From Kitasatospora sp. NBC_00374 (GTDB lineage Bacteria; Actinomycetota; Actinomycetes; Streptomycetales; Streptomycetaceae), in NCBI RefSeq assembly GCF_041434935.1, contig NZ_CP107964.1, forward strand, positions 1,798,001 to 1,862,000: DNA of 64,000 nucleotides, written 5' to 3'. Below, one piece after another: positions 1 to 8,306 of this stretch; positions within the stretch are counted from its first letter, which is position 1, and the number at the start of each line of letters is the position of its first letter. The position numbers and the translations under genes are program-made. The notes under the pieces were generated by a model. It was given only the letters and a program-made list of their open reading frames with translations, had not been told where the DNA came from and did not search any database.

Positions 1-862
1 CGGCCAGCCGGAGTTCGCCGCCCGGGTGGGTGACGGTCCCGGTGTAGCGCGAGCGCGCCGCCGGGAGCATGTGCGCGGCGGGCAGGACGGGGTGGCGCCA
101 GGCCCAGCGCGGGAAGGTGTACAGCGGCGGGCCGGCAGGCTGCTCGGCGAGGTCCCACGTGTACGGACCGGCCTTGCCGCGCAGCCGCTCCGCGGGCGGC
201 CCCGGGTCGGCGGTGTAGCGGGCGTGCTCGGCGGGTCCGTCGGGTGGGAAGAGGGCGATCCAGCCGTGGGCGCGGGCGGGCGATCCGTCGCTGGGCGCGG
301 TCAGTTCGTGGTGCAGCCACAGGCCGGTACCGCTCGCCGGGTCGGTCAGCGTGGTGTACCAGACCTCGGTACGGCCGGGCGTGCCGTCCCAGCGCGGCGC
401 CTGCGCGTCCTCGCGGCGCGGGAACCGCCAGCTCGCCAGGAAGGGCGGCAGTGCGGTGGCGAGCGGGAAGCGCAGGGTGCCGCGGCCGACCTCGGCGCCG
501 TCCTCGGAGAGGGTGAAGGGCAGCACGGTCATCGAGGCCAGCGGGCGGCGCGCGGTGACCGACTTCCAGCCGTGCAGGGTGAGTCGGCGGCCGTCGGCGG
601 TGAGGTCGAGCCGGTAGCGGATCCGCCGCCGGGCCAACGGTGAGATCTCCAACTCGCCTGCGGCGCCCGGGTCGTCGGCGAGGCCGGCGATCCGCACCCG
701 CCCGGTCAGTGTGGCGTCCGTGGTCCGGTGCGGCAGCAGGATGCGGTCCGCCCGCACGGCGAGGTCGAGCCGGATCGGACGGTCCCGCGCCTCGCCCGCG
801 AGCCGCACCGTCCCGACCATCGACTCGTCGAACGCCGTGCCGCGCCGAGGCAGCGCTTTCAT
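1..862 (-). CDS. Beta-rich protein of unknown function, C-terminus cut by window edge
   Basis: I do not recognise a named family. The frame is open from an ATG at 862 down to the window edge, giving 287 visible residues and no stop. The first half (about residues 5-125, with FDESMVGTVRLAG and LTLHGWKSV) resembles the beta-sheet accessory domain attached to some GMC oxidoreductases. The second half (EVWYTTLTDPASGTGLWLHH and HGWIALFPPDG) looks like the lipocalin-like AttH/CrtC fold. No signal peptide or membrane segment is visible. A nested inverted repeat lies 16 bp upstream and suggests tight repression by a dimeric regulator. The function is open; a lipid- or steroid-related role is only a guess. 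Confidence 0.7.
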   Translation of the reverse strand, partial: MKALPRRGTAFDESMVGTVRLAGEARDRPIRLDLAVRADRILLPHRTTDATLTGRVRIAGLADDPGAAGELEISPLARRRIRYRLDLTADGRRLTLHGWKSVTARRPLASMTVLPFTLSEDGAEVGRGTLRFPLATALPPFLASWRFPRREDAQAPRWDGTPGRTEVWYTTLTDPASGTGLWLHHELTAPSDGSPARAHGWIALFPPDGPAEHARYTADPGPPAERLRGKAGPYTWDLAEQPAGPPLYTFPRWAWRHPVLPAAHMLPAARSRYTGTVTHPGGELRLA

Positions 863-877
863 GGGTGTCTCCGGTTT

Positions 878-910
878 CAGTGGTCCAGTGGCTGAGCCAC
901 TCAACCACTG
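878..910 (-). promoter_or_regulatory. Nested dyad-symmetric operator before the first gene
   Basis: Outer arms CAGTGGT / ACCACTG (878-884, 904-910) enclose inner arms AGTGGCT / AGCCACT (887-893, 895-901), all centred on base 894. The element therefore offers four CAGTGG-like half-sites on one axis. It lies 16 bp from the ATG at 862, where a bound repressor would block transcription. TetR-family dimers bound in pairs would fit; the regulator itself is not in the window. Confidence 0.55.
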
Positions 911-1390
911 TGCCGATGCACCGTCAATCCCCCACGCCCGCAGGGCTACGGACCGGTAGGGTGCCCGGCACGGCGAACGAACCGGCCCCCGCCGAGCCCG
1001 TCGACCCGCGGACCTGCGCATGCTTCGACCAGGTACGGGTGAGCAATCGGCGTCGGGTGCGCTTCCACCGGGAGCGGCAGGACACCTCCGCACCCGGACG
1101 AATCCGCGAGGGCTGACGCCGCGCGCGAGAGAGCGTGTCCCTCTGACGGGTTGAGCTGTTGATCGGATGTGTCTGTCCGATCGGTGGTCGGTGATGCGCC
1201 GCGCGGCCGGATCGAGCCGTTGATGCCGGCCGATCAGGTCCGTGGACGGCATACGGGCCCAGCTCGGCTGCGCACGTGGTCGACCGACCTGTTCCGCTCG
1301 GCCGACAGAGTTCCGCCGCGCGGGGCGGACCGCCGACCGGTTGACGGTGGGACAGCCGGGCAGGGTCCGACGGCGTACCGGACATGGGAG

Positions 1391-1425
1391 AGCCCCGCCT
1401 CCCGGGACGGTCGGGGGGCGGGGCT
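1391..1425 (-). terminator. Hairpin terminator of the LURP-one-related gene
   Basis: A perfect 9-bp stem AGCCCCGCC / GGCGGGGCT lies 23 bp beyond the stop codon at 1448. There is no long T-run, as is usual in this group. Confidence 0.6.
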
Positions 1426-1447
1426 CGAAACAGCGTACGGGTTGCCG

Positions 1448-2170
1448 CTATCCGAGGCCGCGGGCGTCCTGCTTCAGCGCGGTGTCCACGGTCAGCGCGG
1501 TCGCCACGACAAGACTGAGCAGCGGGTCGGTGAGCGGGCGGTGGATCTGGAGCACGTAGTTGTCGGCCGTGGTGAACATCGTCTTCGCCAGGCCTTCCCA
1601 GGTCTTGGTGATCCGGGCGATCTCGGTGTCCGCCTCGTCGACGATGGAGAAGTTCCAGGCCCGCCAGTTCTCCGCCTTGACGGCGCCGATCTTCTGTCCG
1701 CCGACCTCCAGCGCGAAATTGATCTTCCCGATGGCGTTCTGCTGAACGATCTGGCCAACCTCCTGGCCGTCCGGACGCTGCACGATCACCCGCGACTTGA
1801 TGAACTTCGCCGGGCGGGTCAGCAGCAGCACCGGAGTGCCCTGCGCGTCACGGATCTCCAGTTTGTGGGTCAGGTACTGGTCGATGGAGAAGAGCAGCCG
1901 TATCACCTTGCGCAGACCGCTCTGGCCGACCTGGACCACCGAGCCCAGCGTGGCGCCCTGCTGGTCGAAGACCGAGTACTCGTTGGTCAGCTCGATCAGC
2001 TTGGCCTTCTGGTTCACCACCAGGACCGGCTCGGAGAAGAGGGTGCCGCCGCCACCGGAGACCGGTCCGACGCCCGCCTGCTGCTGTACCTGGCGCTGCA
2101 CCTTGACGGAGTCGCCGACCGGAGCCGCCGGCTGCCCGGGGAGACCGGGGGTGTTCGTGTTCTGGGACAT
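1448..2170 (-). CDS. LURP-one-related / phospholipid-scramblase-like protein
   Basis: This 240-residue protein belongs to the LURP-one-related/scramblase superfamily (tubby-like beta barrel). It is usually annotated as phospholipid scramblase-related in streptomycetes, but its bacterial role is not established. A glycine/proline/glutamine-rich tail (about residues 1-45) precedes the barrel, which begins near LVVNQKAKLIELTNEYSVFD. Repeated strands such as QYLTHKLEIRDAQG and KSRVIVQRPDGQEVGQIVQQ follow, and a hydrophobic C-terminal helix (LLSLVVATALTVDTAL) is present as in the family. The ATG at 2170 is chosen because upstream codons look non-coding; the ribosome binding site is weak. It stands alone, with a terminator downstream. 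Confidence 0.85.
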   Translation of the reverse strand: MSQNTNTPGLPGQPAAPVGDSVKVQRQVQQQAGVGPVSGGGGTLFSEPVLVVNQKAKLIELTNEYSVFDQQGATLGSVVQVGQSGLRKVIRLLFSIDQYLTHKLEIRDAQGTPVLLLTRPAKFIKSRVIVQRPDGQEVGQIVQQNAIGKINFALEVGGQKIGAVKAENWRAWNFSIVDEADTEIARITKTWEGLAKTMFTTADNYVLQIHRPLTDPLLSLVVATALTVDTALKQDARGLG

Positions 2171-2696
2171 GGCGGGCAGGCTAGGCTCAATCCCCCGTGG
2201 GGAGCTAGATCGTTTTGAACGGACCCTGGTTCGTTCGGGACCTCGACCGTGGCTCTGACCTGCGGGTTTTGGTGTCGCGAGCGACAGCTGGCCGGCATTC
2301 GACGGGAGGGATGTGGTCGATGTCACACCCAAGGCCCGCCTCTTTGCCGCCTGCGGGCCCGGATGGGGATGGCTGCGAGTCGGCTCGACGGTGTTCGGTC
2401 CTTGTACGCGCCGGTGTTGAAGCCGAGGTGGCACCCTCCGCGTGAACCGCACCCGAGCCGGTGGCGGACCTGGTCCACCGGTTGCGGGATGACGGTACGG
2501 ATGTGACGTTCACGCGGATGGACGCGGATCCGGGACGGCCCGGCCGAGACCGTCGTCGGCGTCCGCCGCTTCCGGCCCCACAGCGCATCACTGACCACCC
2601 ATCGGACAGACGCCGCGGGAGCAGGTCGGCCGCGCCGCGGAGCACGCGGTGCCCGCACCGGGCCTGACCGCTTGACCGGCCGACCCGCCGACCGAC
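2171..2696. other. Non-coding gap between the scramblase-like gene and dhbA
   Basis: About 525 bp. Frames on both strands are open only because of the high GC content. I see no family resemblance, no clear hairpin and no RNA gene. If dhbA once led a siderophore operon, its partners would have followed here on the minus strand, and they are absent. Confidence 0.4.
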
Positions 2697-3479
2697 TCAG
2701 GCCCGCAGGGTGGCGCCGCCGTCCACGTACAGGTCGTGCATGGTGATGTGGCGGGCGCGGTCGGAGGCGAGGAAGACGACCGCCTCGGCGACGTCCGCCG
2801 GCTCGGCGATCCGGCCGAGCGGTATCCCGACCCGGTACGAGTCCAGGTCGCCGGCGATGACCCGGGCGGCGGAGGCCTCCTCGTCGGCGGACCAGAGCGC
2901 GCGCTGCATGGGCGTGTCGGTGGAGCCGGGCGAGACCACGTTGCAGCGCACGCCCGAACGGGCCAGTTCCAGCCCGAGGCACTTGGTGAACATGGTGGCG
3001 GCGGCCTTGGAGGCGGCGTAGGCGGCCATGCCGACCCGGGGCACGCCGGCCGCGTTGGACCCGACGGTGACCACCGCGCCCCGGCCGCGCCCGGCCATCC
3101 GCCCGGCGACGGCGCGGCTGAGGTGGAAGACGCCGGAGGTGTTGACGGCGAAGGTGGCCGCCCAGTCCTCGTCGGTGAGGTCGAGCGCGCGGGCGGTGCG
3201 CAGGATGCCCGCGACGTTGACCAGGACGGTGAGCGGGCCGAGCTCGCCCTCGACCCGCTCGACCACCGCCTCGACGGCGGCGGAGTCGGACACGTCCGCC
3301 GGGTAGGCGTGCACCGCGTCCGGGTGGTCCGCGGCGAGAGCCTCGACCCCGGCCGCGTGGAGGTCCACCGCGGCCACCTTGGCACCCCGGGCGGCCAGCG
3401 CCCGGACCACGGCCGCACCTATGCCCTGACCGGCGCCGGTGACCAGGGCGACCTCGCCGTCGAGTTCCATCGGTTGCAC
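2697..3479 (-). CDS. dhbA: 2,3-dihydro-2,3-dihydroxybenzoate dehydrogenase (EntA/DhbA type)
   Basis: A short-chain dehydrogenase of 260 residues. It should oxidise 2,3-dihydro-2,3-dihydroxybenzoate to 2,3-dihydroxybenzoate, the catechol unit of catecholate siderophores. The NAD-binding motif TGAGQGIG is at residues 14-21, NVAG near 90, and the catalytic Ser141, Tyr154 and Lys158 sit in [20 protein letters not shown]. The following [19 protein letters not shown] stretch is characteristic of EntA rather than of generic SDRs. The GTG at 3479 is preferred because GGAAGGGA lies about 7 bases upstream. An iron box is centred about 50 bp upstream, so expression should rise when iron is scarce. No isochorismatase, isochorismate synthase or NRPS gene is nearby. 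Confidence 0.88.
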   Translation of the reverse strand: MQPMELDGEVALVTGAGQGIGAAVVRALAARGAKVAAVDLHAAGVEALAADHPDAVHAYPADVSDSAAVEAVVERVEGELGPLTVLVNVAGILRTARALDLTDEDWAATFAVNTSGVFHLSRAVAGRMAGRGRGAVVTVGSNAAGVPRVGMAAYAASKAAATMFTKCLGLELARSGVRCNVVSPGSTDTPMQRALWSADEEASAARVIAGDLDSYRVGIPLGRIAEPADVAEAVVFLASDRARHITMHDLYVDGGATLRA

Positions 3480-3521
3480 GGTCGATCCCTTCCGGGGCGG
3501 CAGCACCCCGCCCAGCCGGTT

Positions 3522-3540
3522 TTAGGCAAGGCTAACCTAA
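3522..3540 (-). promoter_or_regulatory. Iron box (DmdR1/IdeR/DtxR-type operator)
   Basis: The 19-mer TTAGGCAAGGCTAACCTAA matches 16 of 19 positions of the actinobacterial iron-box consensus TTAGGTTAGGCTCACCTAA. It lies about 43 bp before the dhbA start, in promoter position. Iron-loaded DmdR1/IdeR would be expected to repress from here. Confidence 0.85.
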
Positions 3541-3590
3541 TGCCCGGCTCCGGCCCGGACCGGGGTGACCTCACCGCGCGGCGTGCACCG

Positions 3591-5228
3591 TCACCGCGCG
3601 GCGTGCACCGTCCGCCCGCCGACCCACGTCCGCAGCACCCGGGTCGCGGCGATCTCCTCGGCCGGCCCGGCGAACGGGTCCCGGTCCAGCAGCACCAGGT
3701 CCGCGAGGTGACCCACCCGCAGGCTGCCCGCGTCGTCGTGCCCGTTCACGTGCGCCGCGCCGGCCGTGTACGCGGCGAGCGCGGCCCCCAGGTCCAGGCG
3801 CTGCTCCGGCAGGAAGACCCGGCCGTCCGTGGCCCCGGGCTCCATCCGGTTGACCGCCACGTGCAGGCCGGCGATCGGGTCCGGACTGCTCACCGGCCAG
3901 TCGCTGCCGGCGGCCAGCGTGGCACCCGCCCGCAGCAGGTCGCCGAACGGGTACTGCCAGGCGGCCCGTTCGGGGCCGAGGAAGGGGATGGTCAGCTCGT
4001 CCATCTGCGGCTCGTGCGCTGCCCACAGCGGCTGGATGTTGGCGATCGCCCCGAGCGCGGCGAACCGCGGCACGTCCTGGGGGTGGACCACCTGGAGGTG
4101 GGCCAGGTGGTGCCGGGTGGCCCGGCGCCCGTTGGCCGTCCGGGCGGCCTCGACGGCGTCCAGGGCCTCGCGCACGGCGCGGTCGCCGAGAGCGTGGAAG
4201 TGCACCTGGAAGTCGAGGGCGTCCAGCGCGGTGACGTACGAGCGCAGGGCCTGCGGGTCGACGAAGCTCAGCCCGCTGTTGGCGGTGGCGCAGCCGCAGC
4301 CGTCCAGGTAGGGCGCGGTCATCGCGGCGGTGAAGTTCTCGGCGATGCCGTCCTGCATGATCTTCACGGCGGTGGCCCGGAACCGGCCGTGTGCGGTGTC
4401 GGCGCGCCGGGCGACCAGCTCGGGGATCTGCTCGGCGCCGCGGTCGCGCTGCCACCAGAGCGCCCCGGTGACCCGGGCCGTGAGGGTGCCCGCACGGGCC
4501 GCGGCCAGATAGGCGTCGGTGGGGTCGGGCTGGCCGTTGAAGACGCCGAGCAGGGCGTCCTGCCAGCCGGTGATGCCGAGGGAGTGCAGCAGTTCCTGGG
4601 CCCGGAGCAGCCCGGCCAGCCGCTCGGCGGCCGTGGTCGGCGGCACCAGCCGGGCGACCAGGGCGGTGGCACCCTCCTGGAGCGTTCCGGACGGGGTGCC
4701 GTCCGGTTCGCGTTCGATCCGCCCGTCGGCCGGGTCCGGGGTGTCGCGGGTGAGTCCGGCCAGTTCCAGCGCCCGGGTGTTGGCCCAGGCGCCGTGGTGG
4801 TCGCGGTTGAGCAGGTAGACCGGCCGGTCGGCGACGACCGAGTCGAGCAGCTGCCGGGTCGGGCGGCCGCCGTCGAAGCTCTCCATCGACCAGCCGCTGC
4901 CGGTGATCCAGGCCCGCTCCGGGTGGGCCTCGGCGAAGGCCCGGATCCGCCGCAGGTAGTCCTCCGTCCCGACGGTGCCGCTCAGGTCGCACTCGCCCAA
5001 CTCGGTGCCGCCGTAGACGGCGTGCACGTGCGCGTCCTGGAAGCCGGGCACCAGCATCCGGCCGGCCAGGTCCACCACCTCGGTACGCGGGCCGATCAGC
5101 TCGCGGACCTCGTCGTGGCCGACGGCGGTGATCCGCTCTCCGGTGACGGCGAGACTGGTGGCCCGGCTCCGGGCCGGGTCGGCGGTGAAGATCGGCCCAC
5201 CGGTGAGGACCAGATCGGCATGGGTCAT
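3591..5228 (-). CDS. YtcJ-type amidohydrolase
   Basis: A 545-residue member of the amidohydrolase superfamily (Amidohydro_3, YtcJ-like), metal-dependent hydrolases acting on C-N bonds. The metal-binding HxH is at His67/His69 in PGFQDAHVHA. A later VHFHALGDRAV supplies a further histidine and AAGSDWPV the active-site aspartate. The length is normal and the enzyme should be cytosolic. The ATG at 5228 has GGAG about 10 bases upstream. The gene follows an amino-acid permease on the same strand across a 110-bp gap with a small tandem repeat. A TetR regulator diverges beyond the permease, so import and hydrolysis of one amide or amino-acid derivative is plausible. The substrate cannot be read from the sequence. 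Confidence 0.88.
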   Translation of the reverse strand: MTHADLVLTGGPIFTADPARSRATSLAVTGERITAVGHDEVRELIGPRTEVVDLAGRMLVPGFQDAHVHAVYGGTELGECDLSGTVGTEDYLRRIRAFAEAHPERAWITGSGWSMESFDGGRPTRQLLDSVVADRPVYLLNRDHHGAWANTRALELAGLTRDTPDPADGRIEREPDGTPSGTLQEGATALVARLVPPTTAAERLAGLLRAQELLHSLGITGWQDALLGVFNGQPDPTDAYLAAARAGTLTARVTGALWWQRDRGAEQIPELVARRADTAHGRFRATAVKIMQDGIAENFTAAMTAPYLDGCGCATANSGLSFVDPQALRSYVTALDALDFQVHFHALGDRAVREALDAVEAARTANGRRATRHHLAHLQVVHPQDVPRFAALGAIANIQPLWAAHEPQMDELTIPFLGPERAAWQYPFGDLLRAGATLAAGSDWPVSSPDPIAGLHVAVNRMEPGATDGRVFLPEQRLDLGAALAAYTAGAAHVNGHDDAGSLRVGHLADLVLLDRDPFAGPAEEIAATRVLRTWVGGRTVHAAR

Positions 5229-5258
5229 GGGTGCTGCTCCAACTGTGCGGTGCGGAAA

Positions 5259-5295
5259 CGGAGTACGGAAGCGGAGTACGGAAGCGGAGTACGGG
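5259..5295. repeat. 13-bp tandem repeat, about 2.8 copies
   Basis: The unit CGGAGTACGGAAG starts at 5259, 5272 and 5285, the last copy being incomplete. It sits in the leader between the permease and the amidohydrolase. Confidence 0.8.
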
Positions 5296-5338
5296 GCCGG
5301 GATCGGCGTCGGGGTCGCAGGACCTTGGTACGGCAGGA

Positions 5339-6859
5339 CTACCGGAGGACGCCCGGCGCCTCGCCGTCGGTGCCCTCGCCGGTCCGGAAGTAGGCCGAGC
5401 GGCGCCCCCAGCGGGCCCAGGCGGCGACCGGCAGGCCGCTGCCGATCATCAGCACGGGGACCAGCAGCTGGAACCAGCCGTTGTCGGCGCTGAGTTCGAA
5501 GTGGTCGGCGGAGTCGTAGAAGCTCCAGGCCAGGTACCCGCCGACGGCCAGCAGGACCGCGGCGCCGAGCAGCGGGCCGACCACCGCCCGCAGCGCCTCC
5601 CACGGAGAGCTGCGCAGCAGGTGGCGGAAGCGCACCGCGGCCGCGACGGCGGTCAGCGCGTAGTAGAGGGCGACCACGATGCCGATCGCGTTGACGGCGG
5701 CGTTGATCAGGTCGGTGACGGTCGGGATGACCAGCGACATCAGGGCGACGGCGGAGGCGATCACGGTGATCAGCACGGTGCCGGCGACCGGGGTGGCGTA
5801 GCGCGGGTGGATCCTGGTCCAGATCGCGCCGAGGGTGCCGTCGCGGCCCATCGCGTAGGTGCCCCGGGCGGTCGGGATGACGTTGGCCTGGAGGGAGGCG
5901 ACGGCGGAGAAGGTCAGCGCGATCAACGGCAGGGCGGCGAGCGGCTGGTGGGCGAGCTTGTTGCCGAAGTAGGTCAGCCCCTGGGCACCGTTGTCGGCCA
6001 GTTCGTCGAGCGGCAGGACGCGCTGGAACGCGGTGCCGGCGAGCAGGAACAGCAGCGCCATGGTGACCAGCGCGATCATGCCGCCGCGGGAGGCGTCCTT
6101 CGGCTCGCGGACCTCCTCACCGACGCTGAACACCGACTCGAAGCCCCAGTAGCAGAAGACGGCGAGCACCATGCCCTGGGCCAGCGCGCCGAACGAGGGG
6201 ATGTCCAGCGGGTTGTACCAGCTCAGCGAGAACGGCTGGCTGCCGGCGAACAGGCCGTACCCGCAGAAGCCGAGCAGCACCAGGTACTCGAAGACCAGCA
6301 GGTACTTCTGCAGCCGGGCCGCCAGACCGAGACCGCGGATCGCGATCACGGTGGCCACGGCCAGCACCACCAGGCCGATCACGGTGGTCTGGGCGGTGGA
6401 GTCCGGGTCGAGGGTCAGGCCGAACGCGCTGTGCAGGCCGGCCTCGCCGGCCAGTTGGACGAGCGCGGAGCCGGTGACGGCCGTGGTGTAGGCCATGAAC
6501 ACGATGGTGCCGACGGTGTTCACCCAGCCGGTGAGGAAGCCCAGCCAGGGGCTGAGCGTGCGGCCCACCCAGGTGTAGGAGTTGCCGGCGTTGGGCTCGA
6601 CCAGGTTGAGCCGCCCGTAGGCCCCGGCGATGCCGAGGACGGGCAGGAAGGCCAGCAGCATGATCGCCGGCAGGTGCAGCCCGACCACCGCGGCGGTCAG
6701 CCCCAGGCCGATGCCGATGCTGGAGGTGGCGGCGGTACTGGAGGCGGCGATGGCCACCCCGTCCATGACGCCCAGCGTCCTGCGCATCGAGGTGTGCCGC
6801 GCCTCGCCGCCGGGCCCGCCGCCGTCCGCTCTGAGGGCTCTCGCCTCGTCCTTCGCCAT
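5339..6859 (-). CDS. APC-family amino-acid/polyamine permease
   Basis: A 506-residue integral membrane protein of the APC superfamily, importing amino acids or amines by proton-coupled transport. After a charged N-terminus it has about 12 hydrophobic helices. It carries the family-typical first helix region (SSTAATSSIGIGLGL) and a proline/asparagine-rich loop (LNLVEPNAGNSYTWVGR). Helix 6 has CYWGFESVFSVGEEVREP, where the family places substrate contacts. The ATG at 6859 is chosen; a TTG at 6868 lies closer to the purine-rich AAGGCGGTGG and is a real alternative. It is transcribed toward the amidohydrolase and away from the TetR gene. Confidence 0.86.
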   Translation of the reverse strand: MAKDEARALRADGGGPGGEARHTSMRRTLGVMDGVAIAASSTAATSSIGIGLGLTAAVVGLHLPAIMLLAFLPVLGIAGAYGRLNLVEPNAGNSYTWVGRTLSPWLGFLTGWVNTVGTIVFMAYTTAVTGSALVQLAGEAGLHSAFGLTLDPDSTAQTTVIGLVVLAVATVIAIRGLGLAARLQKYLLVFEYLVLLGFCGYGLFAGSQPFSLSWYNPLDIPSFGALAQGMVLAVFCYWGFESVFSVGEEVREPKDASRGGMIALVTMALLFLLAGTAFQRVLPLDELADNGAQGLTYFGNKLAHQPLAALPLIALTFSAVASLQANVIPTARGTYAMGRDGTLGAIWTRIHPRYATPVAGTVLITVIASAVALMSLVIPTVTDLINAAVNAIGIVVALYYALTAVAAAVRFRHLLRSSPWEALRAVVGPLLGAAVLLAVGGYLAWSFYDSADHFELSADNGWFQLLVPVLMIGSGLPVAAWARWGRRSAYFRTGEGTDGEAPGVLR

Positions 6860-6974
6860 TGCTGCCAACGGACCACCGCCTTGACCGTGGGGGCCGCGTC
6901 GGGCCCCGGTGGCTGGTCATGAAACTCCTGGTGGCCTTTTCAGGTCAATGCCGTTGTCATAAGGTGCGGCCAGC

Positions 6975-7002
6975 CGAGAATCCCCAGGCGAGAATCCCCA
7001 GG
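6975..7002. repeat. Two exact 14-bp direct repeats in the permease/TetR divergent promoter
   Basis: CGAGAATCCCCAGG occurs twice head to tail at 6975-6988 and 6989-7002, 28 bp before the TetR start. It may be a regulator site or slippage; a TetR operator would normally be inverted. Confidence 0.6.
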
Positions 7003-7030
7003 CAGTCGGACGACCGCAGGAGCGAGCGCG

Positions 7031-7756
7031 ATGAACGACCGAGTGGTCCCGGAACCCGAGCGCCGCCGGCGGCGCCCCACCAAGCAGGGCACGGTCCTGT
7101 CGGCGGAGGTCATCGTCACCACCGCGCTGCGGCTGATGCGCCAGCACGGCGCCGAGGCGCTCACCGTCCGCCGGCTCGGCGCGGCGCTCGGCGCCGACCC
7201 GAGCGCGATCTACCGGTACTTCCGCAGTACCGACGACCTGCTGCTGGCGATCGCGGACGAGCTGATCGCCCGGGCCCAGCAGGACTGGCGCTCCACCGGC
7301 GACTGGCAGGCCGACCTGCGCGAGATCGGCCTGCGGATCCACGCCGCGTACCAGGCGCACCCGCAGGCCGCGCTGCTGGCCGCGTACCGGACGACCGGGC
7401 GGGAGAACGAGACCAGGGCCGTGGAGACGATCCTCGGTATCCTGCGCGGTGCGGGCTTCCCCGACCCGGAGGCGGTGGCGATCTACCACGCCTTCGTCGA
7501 CCAGGGCCTGGCCTTCGCCGCCCAGGACGCGGCCGCCGCCGCGCTGCCCGGCCCCGCCTGGGCGGCCGACCTGGACGTCTGGCACCGGCACTACGCCCGG
7601 CTGCCGGCCGAGACCCACCCCAACATCGCCGCGACCGCCCGGTTGCTGGTCACCGACATGCGGCGCAGCGGCTACCCGCTCGCGCTGGAGCTGCTGCTCT
7701 CGGCCGCCGCCGCCCGGCTCGAACGCGTCCGGGCCACGCCGGGCCGGGGGGCCTGA
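7031..7756 (+). CDS. TetR/AcrR-family transcriptional regulator
   Basis: A 241-residue repressor-type protein. An arginine-rich N-terminus (residues 10-18) leads into a helix-turn-helix at about 20-72, with LTVRRLGAALGADPSAIYRYF as the recognition unit. A long helical ligand-binding domain of the TetR_C type follows, ending in an arginine/glycine tail. It diverges from the amino-acid permease and amidohydrolase across about 170 bp, the usual position for their regulator and for self-control. The ATG at 7031 has AGGAGCGAGCG just upstream. Confidence 0.88.
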   Translation: MNDRVVPEPERRRRRPTKQGTVLSAEVIVTTALRLMRQHGAEALTVRRLGAALGADPSAIYRYFRSTDDLLLAIADELIARAQQDWRSTGDWQADLREIGLRIHAAYQAHPQAALLAAYRTTGRENETRAVETILGILRGAGFPDPEAVAIYHAFVDQGLAFAAQDAAAAALPGPAWAADLDVWHRHYARLPAETHPNIAATARLLVTDMRRSGYPLALELLLSAAAARLERVRATPGRGA

Positions 7757-7782
7757 ACCCGCCGCCGACCTGCACTGTCAGT

Positions 7783-8300
7783 GCCGTTCGAGATGATGTT
7801 CGCTCGCGTGCGCCCCGCTGGGCGGTCGCCTACAAGCTGCCCGCGTGCACGAGGTCACCCGGCTGGTCGAGGTGGAGTGGAACGTCGGCCGCACCGGCGT
7901 CATCGCCCCGCGCGCCGTGCTGGAGCCGGTCGAGGTGGACGGGGTGACGATCACCTACGCCACCCTGCACAACCCGGCCGACATCACCCGCCGCGGCCTG
8001 CTGATCGGCGATCAGGTCTTCGTCCACCGGGCGGGCGACGTGGTCCCCCGGGTCGAGGCGCCGATGACCGGTCCGCTCGCGCAGCTGTCCAGGACGGAGA
8101 TGAACGAGCGGATCGAGCGCGCCGGCGGCAAGGCCTCGTCCAGCGTCTCCCAGCGCACGGCGCCGCTGGTCGCCGGTGAGCGGGCCGGCTCCGAGCGGGC
8201 CAAGGCCGAGGAGCTCGGCGTCCGGGTGCTGAGTCCGGAGGAGTTCGCCGAACTGGTCGGCGCCGCGGTCTCCCGAGTGGCCGCGCCGGGGTCTCCTGAG
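7783..8300 (+). pseudogene. Relic of an NAD-dependent DNA ligase (LigA), deleted and frameshifted
   Basis: Two pieces of LigA can be read. At 7801-7842 the adenylation-domain segment [14 protein letters not shown] lies in one frame. From 7845 a shifted frame carries the OB-fold ([20 protein letters not shown], then [14 protein letters not shown] and [11 protein letters not shown]). The next codons are already the BRCT domain ([20 protein letters not shown], then [20 protein letters not shown], ending about 8264). The adenylation lysine region, zinc finger and helix-hairpin-helix region are missing, and the frame runs on into antisense of the next gene. It cannot make an active ligase; the functional copy must lie elsewhere. 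Confidence 0.85.
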
Positions 8301-8306
8301 CGCCCG

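Larger units (their letters stand above)
863..1447. other. Long non-coding stretch
   Basis: Apart from the dyad at 878-910 and the terminator at 1391-1425, I see no gene here. Open frames in this stretch have no family resemblance and no ribosome binding site. A small inverted repeat GATCGG / CCGATC lies at 1161-1166 and 1177-1182. Confidence 0.5.

Noticed and set aside
924..1385. A 153-codon minus-strand frame in the first gap
   Set aside because: No ribosome binding site, no family resemblance, and an arginine/proline-rich composition like other spurious frames here.
5259..5295. Short tandem repeats here and at 34077-34102 as possible CRISPR
   Set aside because: Units of 7-13 bp in direct contact with no spacers are slippage repeats; no cas genes occur in the window.
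2736..5393. An 885-codon open frame on the plus strand
   Set aside because: It runs antisense to the clearly recognisable dhbA and amidohydrolase genes. Its composition is arginine/glycine/valine noise from high GC content.
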